From the NCBI RefSeq assembly GCF_023715345.1, contig NZ_JAMBNY010000001.1:1178001-1242000 (forward strand): a stretch of 64,000 nt of DNA. The letters are read 5' to 3'. This DNA comes from Paenibacillus camelliae. Its GTDB lineage: Bacteria; Bacillota; Bacilli; Paenibacillales; Paenibacillaceae. The notes under the pieces are model-generated. The model saw only the letters and a list, made by a program, of their open reading frames with translations. It had not been told where the DNA came from and did not search any database. The translations under genes and the position numbers were made by a program. Shown here in pieces: positions 33,943 through 43,162 of this stretch (positions are counted from its first letter, which is position 1; each line of letters opens with the position of its first letter).

Positions 33943-35571
33943 TTGAGAGCATTAATAGTAGATGATGAATCTCGTGTAAGAAAGGCGATTCGACTATTAG
34001 TCAATTGGGAAGAACACGGTATTACCGAAATCGAAGAAGCAGAAAGCGGAAAAAAAGCAATTGAGATGATGAGTGAGTTTAAACCACAGCTTGTCATTAC
34101 CGATATGATGATGGATGATGGTGACGGCATTGAGCTAATGACTTGGATCGAAAGCTTCTCAAAAACTTGTAAATTCATCGTAATAAGCGGGCATGATGAT
34201 TTTGAATATATGCGCCACACCGTTCAATGCGGCGGAATCGATTATATATTAAAGCCAATTGATGATGATATTATTAATACCGCTGTAGCTACAGCAACGA
34301 AGGCTTGGTTAGCCGAAGAGCATACGCGCCAAGTTCAATTGGAGCAATCGATTAAGCTTAATGAGCTGAAGCCAGTACATGATGAGAAGCTTCTATCTCG
34401 GCTAATCGATGATCCTACCAATATTCACTATACCGTTCAACGATTGCAAAGAGAGCGTGTCATTCCTGACCAGATTAAGAATGCACAGCTCGTTATACTA
34501 CAAATTAACAACGCAGATGAACCTCTATTAAACAGGTTCGGTAACGATATCGATCTATTGCTGTACACGATTGAAAATATTTGCAATGAGTGCATTGGCG
34601 GTAATACAAATGGTATTGCGTTTAACTACTGGGGCTCATTTGAGCAAATCCTCCTATTATTATGGGATCATAAGATTGATGCAGCTCATGTCACTAACCA
34701 AATAAATGATGCAATACAGATGCTTTTTTCCCGCAAATTCCATTTTGGAACAACGACGATGGGTAAATTTCCATCTAGTTTAGCTAATCAATATGATGAA
34801 GCGATTCGCGCTTTGAATCATCGTAACTTGCTTGATTTCACGACCTATTTGCACAATGTCCGTGAGGTAGAACAGTTCAAAGGCCGCACCAGCTATTCGT
34901 TTGCAGACGTTCGAGAGGAATGGAGAGTTGCCTTAATAAGCGGCAATCTACACTTCATTGAGCAATACTCCACCTCTTGGCTGCAGCAATTTGTAAATAG
35001 CGGTTATATTAGCCCTTATATTTTACAGGCATGGTTAGAGGATATGTTTAGCTTCCGCCACTCCTTATTACAAGAGATTTCGAGCAATCAGAAAAATGAA
35101 CTGCTATCACTACTGGAGCAGCAGGATAAATTAAATATTCCTCCGAGCATACACGATTACAGCATTAAAATACATGATTGGCGACAATGGGCACTACAAT
35201 TTAACCTCGATCTGTCACAAGCCATCACTAGTATTCAGCAGAATAAGTCTCGTTCGTTTTCTGATATCGTGTCATATATCGAGCTGCATTATAATGAGGA
35301 GCTTACACTGCAAGATATTGCTGATACGTTCCTCATTAGTCGAGAATATATTTCAAGAAAGTTCAAACAGGATTATGCCATTAGCTTCACAGAATATTTA
35401 ACGAGCTTTCGCTTAAACAAAGCCAAAGCATTACTGCGTAATCATAATCTGAAGCTAAATCAAATCGCGGAAATGGTCGGCATTGCAGATGTAAAATACT
35501 TTAGCAAGGTGTTCAAGAAGCACGAGGGCTTGACGCCAAATGAGTATCGTAAAACATTCGTGAATCGGTAA
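33943..35571 (+). CDS. YesN-type response regulator with AraC output domain
   Basis: A 542-residue protein with an intact receiver domain (about 1-120), a middle helical region and a C-terminal AraC helix-turn-helix domain (about 440-540; SREYISRKFKQDYAISFTEY and VKYFSKVFKKHEGLTPNEY). The receiver has the acidic pair in VDDESRVRK, the phospho-acceptor Asp in VITDMMMDDGDG and the Lys in YILKPID. It starts with TTG 2 nt after the kinase stop, so expression is coupled. It most likely activates the divergent oligosaccharide importer and perhaps the convergent pectin operon. Confidence 0.92.
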   Translation: MRALIVDDESRVRKAIRLLVNWEEHGITEIEEAESGKKAIEMMSEFKPQLVITDMMMDDGDGIELMTWIESFSKTCKFIVISGHDDFEYMRHTVQCGGIDYILKPIDDDIINTAVATATKAWLAEEHTRQVQLEQSIKLNELKPVHDEKLLSRLIDDPTNIHYTVQRLQRERVIPDQIKNAQLVILQINNADEPLLNRFGNDIDLLLYTIENICNECIGGNTNGIAFNYWGSFEQILLLLWDHKIDAAHVTNQINDAIQMLFSRKFHFGTTTMGKFPSSLANQYDEAIRALNHRNLLDFTTYLHNVREVEQFKGRTSYSFADVREEWRVALISGNLHFIEQYSTSWLQQFVNSGYISPYILQAWLEDMFSFRHSLLQEISSNQKNELLSLLEQQDKLNIPPSIHDYSIKIHDWRQWALQFNLDLSQAITSIQQNKSRSFSDIVSYIELHYNEELTLQDIADTFLISREYISRKFKQDYAISFTEYLTSFRLNKAKALLRNHNLKLNQIAEMVGIADVKYFSKVFKKHEGLTPNEYRKTFVNR

Positions 35572-35612
35572 AGTATGATACACCTGTGCTATTCATAATT
35601 GCAGATGTAAAA

Positions 35613-35659
35613 AGAGAGCAGCCCTAGAAAAGCATTAATTGCTTCTAAGGCTGCTCTCT
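35613..35659. terminator. Bidirectional terminator
   Basis: AGAGAGCAGCC (35613-35623) pairs with GGCTGCTCTCT (35649-35659). An inner TAGAA/TTCTA-like stem extends the hairpin. It separates the plus-strand response regulator from the minus-strand GH106-like gene. Confidence 0.85.
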
Positions 35660-35661
35660 CG

Positions 35662-38220
35662 CTATTTACTGCGTGTAATCGTTAGAGATACTGGTCCAAT
35701 AATACCTGAAGGCAATGAAAGACCATCATAGCTATTCGCTAGGCTGTTTGTTACTTCAACTTGTAGCTCATTATGACTCTGCAGCAGTTCGGGCTTTAGC
35801 TGAAACACGTACGGCTTCCACATCCGAACGCCAAGCTCCTGTCCGTTAACCGATAGCCGCGCAATTTCATGCACTTCCCCTAGATCGAGCTCAATGCTTC
35901 CTTCTCTTACATCGTCAGGCAGCTCAAAGCTTCTCGTATAGATGACGCTGCCAGAATAATGCTCCAGTCCTGCCCACTCAGTCCATGAAGCCAAGCTGCT
36001 CAGCTCCTTGCTGCATGCAGCAAGATCAATATGCCAGCCCTCAGAGAGATCAATTGTTTCTGTCCTCGTCTCACGCTCGAACGACTCAACCTTGTCAATC
36101 TGTTCGCTCAACTCGCTTGGTTCAACATCGGATTTATCCACTGTAGCTGTAACACTCCCCAATCTATCCCATGCGATAACAATGCATTCTCTGCGTGCAA
36201 CACTGACCTTAATAGTCTGCTTATCTCCTACACGTGAATATTGTGCAGCTTCAAGCTCCCCCGTCCACGGATACCAAATTTCTGGTGTTCCAGTGAAGCT
36301 TACAAGCAGCTTACCTTCGTAGCTAGTCTCCCCTTCATTCACGACGACAAGCAAGTTCGTTCCTTCCTTGGTAATTCGACTGATCCGTATCGTTGGCTGT
36401 GCTGGTTGAAGCTTAAAGGCATTGATACGGTCTAGGCTTGTTGCTACGAGATCTTCTGCCTCTTCTGCATTGAAAGCTCGCTGCTGACCAATGACACCGA
36501 GCCCTTCTTTCTCATCCTTCCATTCAATCACTTTGCCACCTTGCTGGACAAATTCCGCTAGCATCTCCTCACACGCTTTACTGAAACGACGTCCGTCTTC
36601 GATGACGATGATGCTATACCTCTGTTTAGCGATATGTATCGTTCCGTCAACGATGTGGCTAGCATGGAGCAGCAGCTCTTCCTCTAAATAGTTAAATTCA
36701 ATCTGTCGCTCATATAACGGTTTAACGATTCTCCAGGGCAGGTAGGAAGCTTGCGCCAGCACCGCAACCTCCGCACCATTCACGCTGTCGGTCATAAGCC
36801 AGCTCATCCGCTTCATGTATCTTGCAAACTGAGCATACTCTGACCACCATATGTTGTTGGGGCCAACGTCAGGTGGTCGTTCATCTCTACGCTCCCCGCG
36901 TATTGAATAATAAAAGGCGTGAGGGACAATGAGGTTGACACCTCTAACGAATAGCCAATCCAAATACCACTTCATATTATCCGCTGTTAATGACCATCCA
37001 CCTTCACGTCCGCAAACTCCAAAGCTTTCGTTCAGGTTACGGCGTCTGCTTCGATGTCGCGCAGCATCAGAGGAGCATTTGCCCATTGTGCTGTGCATGC
37101 CGGTAAGCGCTTTATCATCCTCAGGAGCGACATAACGCCACACGATATCCTGACCTGGAATATGGAAATGCTCCAACAGCCCAATATCATCACTAGCTGC
37201 GGGATGTCCAGTCAATCCAATGCCATGCGCCTCGCACCAATCAGCAAGCGGCTTGTAATAGGTACGCGAAAGTCGTGCTTGAACAAGCTTCTTATAATAA
37301 TGACGTATCCGCTCCGCTTCCTCTCCGGCTTCGAACCAAAGCGCTGGAAGCTCCTCCTCACGCCCACCACCTGCTAGAAACTCTTCCATAAAGCCTGTAG
37401 TCCAAGGCATTAAGCCTTCCTTATGTCCTCTGCCAAGCAAATCCGGCTCATCCGTAAACATAGCAAATATCGTTGTTCCAAAATATTGCTGCAGCTTCTC
37501 ATAATAACGTTCATGCGTCAATGCAATAAAGGTGTTCGTCGCCTCTGGATTCAACAGGTCAGCAGCTAAAGGTGCATCTGGCTCTCCATCATCCTGTCCG
37601 GGGTGTACACCTCGAATCGTTCCTTGGGAGTAGGTATCAACGAGCAGCAATACCGACCAGCTTCCTTTATTCGGTGGAGTAAATTCAATATGATCGCTGC
37701 CTTGCTCAAGCTTGAGCACAATGGTTCGTTCCATCGTTATTTCTTGCTCAGTTAACTTACAAACGGCTTGCGCAGAAACGAGCTTCTCTCCTTGCGACAG
37801 ATCAATAGTTAGCTTAAATGTCTCGTTCTCTTCTCCGCATGCATACTCTCGAAGCTGCAAAGCACGGCTAGCGTATTCTGGATTATGCTGGACAACCATC
37901 CCACATGCCGAACCAGAAGGGTACATTCCTTCATCATAGAGAATGACCTTCATTCCAAGTCGCTGCGCCTCGGCTACTGCCGCTTCGACCAATTCCATAT
38001 ATGATTCCGATAGATAAGGCATCGTTCGAGGCAATCCCATCCGAGGATGGATAACAAAGCCTTCTACTTCCTTCGCACGGAAATCATGAATTTGTCTAAT
38101 AATTTCAGACTTAGACAGCTCATCGTTCCAAAACCAGAACGGGATTGGACTAAATTCGCTTGGTGGATTAATAAATGTCTGCTTCAAGCTTTCAAGTAGC
38201 TTCATCGTTCTCGTCGACAC
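35662..38220 (-). CDS. GH106-like glycoside hydrolase
   Basis: An 852-residue protein. The N-terminal catalytic part begins SPIPFWFWNDELSKSEI and contains VEGFVIHPRMGLP and MKVILYDEGMYPSGSA, the pattern of the GH106/alpha-L-rhamnosidase-like group with a TIM-like barrel. A C-terminal beta-sandwich of GH2 sugar-binding type (about residues 730-850; VNGQELGVRMWKPYVFQL) follows. GH106 enzymes remove rhamnose from pectic rhamnogalacturonan. No signal peptide is present. The start is uncertain: GTG at 38220 has a GAGGATCGAG sequence in front, and ATG at 38205 is an alternative. It follows an acetylesterase and a GH105 gene on the same strand, which supports a role in rhamnogalacturonan I breakdown. 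Confidence 0.8.
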   Translation of the reverse strand: MSTRTMKLLESLKQTFINPPSEFSPIPFWFWNDELSKSEIIRQIHDFRAKEVEGFVIHPRMGLPRTMPYLSESYMELVEAAVAEAQRLGMKVILYDEGMYPSGSACGMVVQHNPEYASRALQLREYACGEENETFKLTIDLSQGEKLVSAQAVCKLTEQEITMERTIVLKLEQGSDHIEFTPPNKGSWSVLLLVDTYSQGTIRGVHPGQDDGEPDAPLAADLLNPEATNTFIALTHERYYEKLQQYFGTTIFAMFTDEPDLLGRGHKEGLMPWTTGFMEEFLAGGGREEELPALWFEAGEEAERIRHYYKKLVQARLSRTYYKPLADWCEAHGIGLTGHPAASDDIGLLEHFHIPGQDIVWRYVAPEDDKALTGMHSTMGKCSSDAARHRSRRRNLNESFGVCGREGGWSLTADNMKWYLDWLFVRGVNLIVPHAFYYSIRGERRDERPPDVGPNNIWWSEYAQFARYMKRMSWLMTDSVNGAEVAVLAQASYLPWRIVKPLYERQIEFNYLEEELLLHASHIVDGTIHIAKQRYSIIVIEDGRRFSKACEEMLAEFVQQGGKVIEWKDEKEGLGVIGQQRAFNAEEAEDLVATSLDRINAFKLQPAQPTIRISRITKEGTNLLVVVNEGETSYEGKLLVSFTGTPEIWYPWTGELEAAQYSRVGDKQTIKVSVARRECIVIAWDRLGSVTATVDKSDVEPSELSEQIDKVESFERETRTETIDLSEGWHIDLAACSKELSSLASWTEWAGLEHYSGSVIYTRSFELPDDVREGSIELDLGEVHEIARLSVNGQELGVRMWKPYVFQLKPELLQSHNELQVEVTNSLANSYDGLSLPSGIIGPVSLTITRSK

Positions 38221-38231
38221 CTCGATCCTCG

Positions 38232-38279
38232 TTCATTGAATTGTTTATTGAATTGTTTATTGAATTGTTCATTGAATTG
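38232..38279. repeat. Four tandem 12-bp repeats
   Basis: Four consecutive copies of TTYATTGAATTG (TTC, TTT, TTT, TTC at the variable base) occupy 38232-38279. They lie in the 94-nt gap between the acetylesterase stop and the GH106-like start on the minus strand. The minus-strand frame of the downstream gene has a stop codon within the last repeat, so the repeats are not part of that protein. Confidence 0.9.
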
Positions 38280-38314
38280 CTCGATAAACAGATAAACGCT
38301 TCTATGAAGGTCAA

Positions 38315-39421
38315 TTACCTATCTCTTAAGAAGCGTGCTAACGGTAGAAAAGTAGACTCTCGGACACAGTCTGCAACAAGCCTTGCAATTTCCATTCCAC
38401 CGTGCCTAGAGAAATGGGTATTATCAGCAGCGCCACTTGGCAGCGTCGGATAAGCACCTGGCTCAGCCCACAGGAAGATCTCCTTCGTTCCTTCTTCGCC
38501 AGATGCTTCAAACAGCTGCTTGCTCTTTGCTGCCAAATCAAGCAACGTTACCCCTTCATCAGCTGCCAGCTTTCTCATTGCTTCGCTATATTGTCCATGG
38601 GTATCCTGAATTTCTCCCCGCTCATCGAATACTCTTCTATGCATTGGCGTTACTAGCAGTGGGACAGCCCCGCAGCTCCTTGCACTGTTAATATATTCAC
38701 GTAAGAATTGCTGGTACGAAGAGTACGGCTTCGTACCACCATCATTATCCTTCTCATCGTTATGAGCAAACTGGATAATCACATAATCAGAGGAACGCAG
38801 CCGACTCTGTACTTTTAGATAACGGTCTTGTTCCATAAAGCTTTTCGAGCTTGCTCCCGAGCGTGCATAGTTAACTACTGCAATATCAGCAGTAAAAAAC
38901 TGTCCGATCCCTTGCCCCCAGCCTGTGTACGGATATTTGCCAGCTGGCTGATCGGTGACAGTCGAGTCTCCAATCAAAAACATCGTACGAATGGATGCAT
39001 CCCTATTAATCGCAATGGAACGAACAGATGGTGATTGTCCAGCAAAAGCTAGCTTCAGCTGTCCATCATCCACGTGAACAGCGAACTCTTCTTCAAGAAA
39101 CTGCCCAGGCAAGGTTTGAATCCGATCGAGCATCAGACTGCCAATACTAGTCAATACCGTCGTTTCAGTGGACTTCTCTTGATCACCAAAGCATATGGAA
39201 ACCCGATAATTGCCATAAGGCACGTCGACCAATAGCGTAGGAACAGCCGGCTGTACATATTCACCAGGTAAAGAAAGCCGTAAGTCTTCATTGGTGGACA
39301 AGCTTGTAGCTTGCTTGAAGCCATAGCCTCTATCCATACTGTAGCAATCGGTATACTGAATGGAGATGGAGTCTGCGCATTCCTCTTCCTCTGCAAACAC
39401 AAATTTATGCTGAACTTTCAT
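38315..39421 (-). CDS. Rhamnogalacturonan acetylesterase (CE12-like, SGNH)
   Basis: A 368-residue enzyme that removes acetyl groups from pectic oligosaccharides. The N-terminal part (about 1-140) is a beta-rich, carbohydrate-binding-like region. The SGNH domain (about 148-365) has block I LIGDSTVTDQPAGKYPYTGW (Ser about 154), block II NYARSGASSKSF, block III IIQFAHNDEKD and the Asp/His pair in AADNTHFSRHGGMEIARL. These match the RgaE/YxiM/YesT group. The ATG at 39419-39421 has GGAGGGC in front; the frame runs 8 codons further upstream. No signal peptide is seen, so it works on imported oligosaccharides. It lies 26 nt after the GH105 stop. Confidence 0.9.
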   Translation of the reverse strand: MKVQHKFVFAEEEECADSISIQYTDCYSMDRGYGFKQATSLSTNEDLRLSLPGEYVQPAVPTLLVDVPYGNYRVSICFGDQEKSTETTVLTSIGSLMLDRIQTLPGQFLEEEFAVHVDDGQLKLAFAGQSPSVRSIAINRDASIRTMFLIGDSTVTDQPAGKYPYTGWGQGIGQFFTADIAVVNYARSGASSKSFMEQDRYLKVQSRLRSSDYVIIQFAHNDEKDNDGGTKPYSSYQQFLREYINSARSCGAVPLLVTPMHRRVFDERGEIQDTHGQYSEAMRKLAADEGVTLLDLAAKSKQLFEASGEEGTKEIFLWAEPGAYPTLPSGAADNTHFSRHGGMEIARLVADCVRESTFLPLARFLRDR

Positions 39422-39447
39422 GCTTGCCCTCCTTGGTCGCATCAAGC

Positions 39448-40488
39448 CTATATTTTGCTGACTAGCTCTTTATTTTGAAGCAAAGCCGCTAGGTAAGCTA
39501 ACGTAAGCCCTTGGCCCCAGCCTTGCACTCTTTTCTTAGAAATGATCTTGTAATCATCAACGGTATACATCACTGCCGTTCCTGCTGATACATTTCGAAC
39601 GGAGCCATCCTCATCTATATTGGCGAGGATTCCCTTATAAGCGCTTGCCATAGCGTTCTGATGCATCGGATGTCCATTAATGACCATTGCTGCTGCAATT
39701 CCTGCTGAAGCGGATGTTTCCTCGTAAGAGGTCTCGTCATTCAATACTGTGCGCCATAACCCGTCCGAAGTCTGTAATCTCACCAGTGCACTTAGCTGAT
39801 CGCCTAGCGCTCCACCGATTTGCATCCACATCGGCATAAATGGGTTCAGCATCTTATATGCTTGTGCCATCGTATAAGCAGCCCATGCATTGGCTCTTCC
39901 CCAATAGATGCCGGATAAATGGCTTTGCTTCACATTGTCCCAAGCATGATAGAATAGATTCGTCTTCATATCCTGTAAATATTCCTCGTGCCAATAAAAT
40001 TGCTTTAGTGCATCATCAATATATTCTTGTTTGTCCAGCTTAAAGCCTAGGCGCAGCAGGAAATAAGCTGCCATAAATAATGTGTCTGCCCATGCCTGCT
40101 CCGGAAAGTCATTTTTCGACGATACGGTATGCTGAAACACACCATCACCAAAGCGGATCGCATCATTTCTTAAGTATTCAGCCTTCATTAATGCCAGCTC
40201 CAAATACTTGGAGTCTCCCGTCGCTTCATGCAGCGTAATCATCGTATGGCCCATCGCACAGGCATTGACCATCATTGGCGGCAGCCCTAATTCTAAATAT
40301 TCATCCACCCATTTCACTAGAAAATCAATGTATTCCTGATTGCCCGTTACTTCCCACGCCTTACAAATTCCGTAGTAGGCTACTCCACAGGACCAGTTCC
40401 AAGTAAAATCCATATTCATCGTTCGTTGAACAACTCTTTCGATTGCTTCCTTCACTTCAGCTTCATCGCATTCAAATTTACGCATCAT
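39448..40488 (-). CDS. GH105 unsaturated rhamnogalacturonyl hydrolase (YteR/YesR-like)
   Basis: A 346-residue (alpha/alpha)6-barrel enzyme. It removes the unsaturated galacturonic acid that pectate and rhamnogalacturonan lyases leave at the non-reducing end, releasing rhamnose-containing products. The catalytic Asp lies in QAWADTLFMAAYFLLRLG (about residue 135). Further family stretches are GIYWGRANAWAAYTMA and SAGIAAAMVINGHPM. No signal peptide is visible, so it acts in the cytoplasm. It is the first gene of the GH105-acetylesterase-GH106-like operon. GGGGGCG precedes the two adjacent ATG codons (MMRK). Confidence 0.92.
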   Translation of the reverse strand: MMRKFECDEAEVKEAIERVVQRTMNMDFTWNWSCGVAYYGICKAWEVTGNQEYIDFLVKWVDEYLELGLPPMMVNACAMGHTMITLHEATGDSKYLELALMKAEYLRNDAIRFGDGVFQHTVSSKNDFPEQAWADTLFMAAYFLLRLGFKLDKQEYIDDALKQFYWHEEYLQDMKTNLFYHAWDNVKQSHLSGIYWGRANAWAAYTMAQAYKMLNPFMPMWMQIGGALGDQLSALVRLQTSDGLWRTVLNDETSYEETSASAGIAAAMVINGHPMHQNAMASAYKGILANIDEDGSVRNVSAGTAVMYTVDDYKIISKKRVQGWGQGLTLAYLAALLQNKELVSKI

Positions 40489-40957
40489 TTCGCCCCCTAT
40501 ATTAAAAGCTCATTCGATACTCATGTGCTTAATACTGTAATGAATCCATATTAAACAATCGACTATTTTTATTGCTCAATTCCGTAAAAACTATTATTTT
40601 TTGCCTTCAGCACACCTCCAGTATCGTTGGTCATTCATGTTCAACCTTACATTAATACAACATCGAATGGCGTCCAATAGTATTTTTTTGCACAGCTCTT
40701 GCGTATCGGATGGTACTTTTTTAATGCTGTATCACTTTTTTGCACATTCCTTTCAACAAAAGCAATATGCGTTGTGTTTAGCGTCATTAGAGCAGTTAGT
40801 TAAAAACAGGCATTGCAAAAAAGCGGGCTGCTATTAAGCAACAATTTGTTACTTAATAGCAGCCCGCAGGACAATGCTGTATTCGTTATCATGTAGCTGT
40901 CAGCTTAACAAGACACCGTAGTATCCTCGCTGTTGGTTCAGGAATCGCTAATATCTA
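40489..40957. other. Intergenic region upstream of the pectin operon
   Basis: This 469-nt gap holds the terminator of the upstream Gfo/Idh gene at 40823-40867 and, between it and 40489, the promoter of the GH105 operon. An apparent 78-codon plus-strand frame here (from 40601) overlaps the terminator, has no ribosome binding site and is rejected. I see no RNA gene. Confidence 0.6.
40823..40867 (-). terminator. Terminator of the isomerase/dehydrogenase pair
   Basis: A perfect 16-bp stem (40823-40838 with 40852-40867; arm GCGGGCTGCTATTAAG) has a 13-nt loop and TTTTTTG on the minus strand, about 90 nt after the Gfo/Idh stop. Confidence 0.9.
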
Positions 40958-42115
40958 CTAATGCGTTCCAGATACGTCAAGCGTAACTTCACTAACATTC
41001 TTCTTATATGTGGAGTTATCTATTCTTTCCTTAAGCTTTTCATAGAACATGTCTTCATCGAGTGGCAGCTCTACCCAGCTATCAGTCCATGCAGACAAAT
41101 GCATCGCATTGGAGATCGTTAAACCCTTAATCCCTTCTATTCCAGGAGCAATTAGCTCCTTGCCATGTAAAATTGCGTCAACCCAGTTTTTCATAATTCC
41201 GATGTGCTGACTATTATCTCCTGGAGTTGGAATTTCACATTTCCAGCACTCAGGGCTGCCAAAACCGCCTTTATACTCTCTATTAAACTCTCTTTCCGAA
41301 ACGCGCAGTCTCCAAAACGTAAGCTTGTCATCCTCAATCACGACTTTCCCACGATCACCGCTAACCTCTAGTCTATTCGTGCCTGGTGCTTCTCCGGTCG
41401 TTGTTACGAACAAACCTGTTGCCCCGTTAGCATACTCGACATAAGCAGTCACATCGTCTTCCACTTCGATATCATGATATTTACCAAAGGACATGAAAGC
41501 GCGTACCTTTTTAGGCATACCGCACATCCATTGCCACAAATCCAGCTGATGCGGATCTTGATTAAGCAGCACTCCGCCGCCTTCTCCAGACCAGGTAGCC
41601 CGCCATCCTCCTGCATCATAGTAGCTTTGCGGACGATACCAGTTCGTAATAATCCAAATCGATCTTTTCAGCTCACCAAGCTCTCCTGAATCGATCAGAT
41701 CCTTAAGCTTTTGATAAACTGGGTTCGTTCGTTGGTTGTACATAATGGCGAATACTTTATCGCTTTGCGACGCGACCTCATTCATCTCTCTTACAGCCTT
41801 CGTATATACGCCCGCCGGTTTTTCGATCAATGTATGATAACCGTGCTCTAATGCTTGAATCGCTAGTGCTGGATGATCATAATGAGGCGTAGCAATTAAG
41901 ACAGCGTCAAACGCTTTAGACTGAAAAAATGCATCCACGTCATCAAAACGCTTCACGTTATCACCGAAGCTTTGACGTGCCCACTCCAATCGATCCGAAT
42001 TAGTGTCACATACCGCAGTCAACTCAGCATGAGGAACCTTTCCTGCCACAATATGGTTGGCATGACTTGATCCCATACCTCCAATGCCTATAATCCCTAT
42101 ACGAACGTTTTCCAC
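40958..42115 (-). CDS. Gfo/Idh/MocA-family dehydrogenase
   Basis: A 385-residue NAD(P)-dependent sugar or cyclitol dehydrogenase. The Rossmann loop is IGIIGIGGMGSSHANHI (residues 6-22), the EKP motif is IEKPAGVYTKAV (about 93-104), and the C-terminal domain has GGGVLLNQDPHQLDLWQWM. It follows the sugar isomerase/epimerase gene by 12 nt, a pairing seen in many pectin or inositol pathways where the two act in sequence. The substrate is not known. A strong terminator follows it, so it is separate from the GH105 operon. Confidence 0.9.
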   Translation of the reverse strand: MENVRIGIIGIGGMGSSHANHIVAGKVPHAELTAVCDTNSDRLEWARQSFGDNVKRFDDVDAFFQSKAFDAVLIATPHYDHPALAIQALEHGYHTLIEKPAGVYTKAVREMNEVASQSDKVFAIMYNQRTNPVYQKLKDLIDSGELGELKRSIWIITNWYRPQSYYDAGGWRATWSGEGGGVLLNQDPHQLDLWQWMCGMPKKVRAFMSFGKYHDIEVEDDVTAYVEYANGATGLFVTTTGEAPGTNRLEVSGDRGKVVIEDDKLTFWRLRVSEREFNREYKGGFGSPECWKCEIPTPGDNSQHIGIMKNWVDAILHGKELIAPGIEGIKGLTISNAMHLSAWTDSWVELPLDEDMFYEKLKERIDNSTYKKNVSEVTLDVSGTH

Positions 42116-42127
42116 AGTTAATCCCCC

Positions 42128-42988
42128 TTACTCGTTCTCAATTTTCGTTACTAGCTTTTTCAATGCCTGCACAGCAATCGCGAAGCTTCTTGCTCCACCC
42201 TCTGGAAGATCATAGCCAGGTGAATTCGGCTCAAGCTCAGCGAAGCCTGCAAAATTACCTAGATGTGGCTCTAGTGATAGAAACCCTACATAGCCACGAA
42301 GTGACAATTGCTGAAGAATTTCTTCTACACAGCCATCGCCTTCCCCTGCAGGTACAACGTGATGGTCACTGTACACCGCATCCTTAATATGTACATACTC
42401 GATATAATCCTTTAGCAATTCATAGCCGTCTGGATAATTTTTCACATCGCACTGCACAAAATTTGCAAAGTCAAATATCGCTTTAACGTAATCAGAATTC
42501 ATGCTTGTTATCAGGTCCAAGCATCTCTCGGGGGTATCGCCGTAAATCCCTTTTTCATTCTCATGTAGAAGGGTCACTCCACTTCCTTCTGCGGCTTCTA
42601 CAAACTGTTTCCAGCGCTGGATGACTTCATCCCGATAAATGTCTGGGCTGTCTCCCTCTGGTATAAAGAAGCTAAACATCCTTATATACTTACATTCCAT
42701 AATTTTTGCAATCTCTAGTGTATGCTTAAACAGCTCCAGGTGAGGCTCAAAATTATCCTTTATGCCGATCTTGCCTAGCGGTGAACCAACAGCCGAAAGC
42801 TTAAAGCCTCTCGCATCAAGACGATTTTTAATTTCTCTCACTTCATCCAAGGTGTAATGAACAAGATTTTTACCGTCTACTCCTCTCATCTCAATAAACT
42901 TAATACGATGCTGATCTAGAACATCCATCTGCGTGTTTAAATTAGAATCGATTTCATCTGCAAAGGCCGATAGAATAAATTTACTCAT
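42128..42988 (-). CDS. Sugar phosphate isomerase/epimerase family protein
   Basis: A 286-residue TIM-barrel protein of the xylose isomerase-like (AP endonuclease 2) group. Family stretches are LSAFADEIDSNLNTQMDVL at the N-terminus, FIEMRGVDGKN, and metal-ligand acidic residues in LHENEKGIYGDTPERC and VHIKDAVYSDHHVVPAGEG, with a final LSLEPHLG. Such proteins isomerise or epimerise sugars, keto-acids or inosose using a divalent metal. It is the first gene of the pair with the Gfo/Idh dehydrogenase and is divergent from an AraC regulator, which is a likely controller. Confidence 0.88.
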   Translation of the reverse strand: MSKFILSAFADEIDSNLNTQMDVLDQHRIKFIEMRGVDGKNLVHYTLDEVREIKNRLDARGFKLSAVGSPLGKIGIKDNFEPHLELFKHTLEIAKIMECKYIRMFSFFIPEGDSPDIYRDEVIQRWKQFVEAAEGSGVTLLHENEKGIYGDTPERCLDLITSMNSDYVKAIFDFANFVQCDVKNYPDGYELLKDYIEYVHIKDAVYSDHHVVPAGEGDGCVEEILQQLSLRGYVGFLSLEPHLGNFAGFAELEPNSPGYDLPEGGARSFAIAVQALKKLVTKIENE

Positions 42989-43162
42989 AGGTTGCCATCC
43001 TCTCTCACTAGTGATTCTAGTTTCTTCCTTAAGTAATTAAAATTGTATAGCAACTAGAGCTTTTATTCATTGGGTTTATTGCTTAATACATTGCAAATAT
43101 TGCTGATTTCGTGTTGCTGCACGATGGGACATGCCTTAAACTGAAAGAGGGGGGTGGCGGCT

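Noticed and set aside
38175..38453. Plus-strand frame encoding repeated FIEL units
   Set aside because: It is antisense to the GH106-like and acetylesterase genes and only reflects the 12-bp tandem repeats; there is no start signal.
40601..40837. 78-codon plus-strand open frame in the gap upstream of GH105
   Set aside because: It has no ribosome binding site, runs into the 16-bp terminator stem and encodes no recognisable protein.
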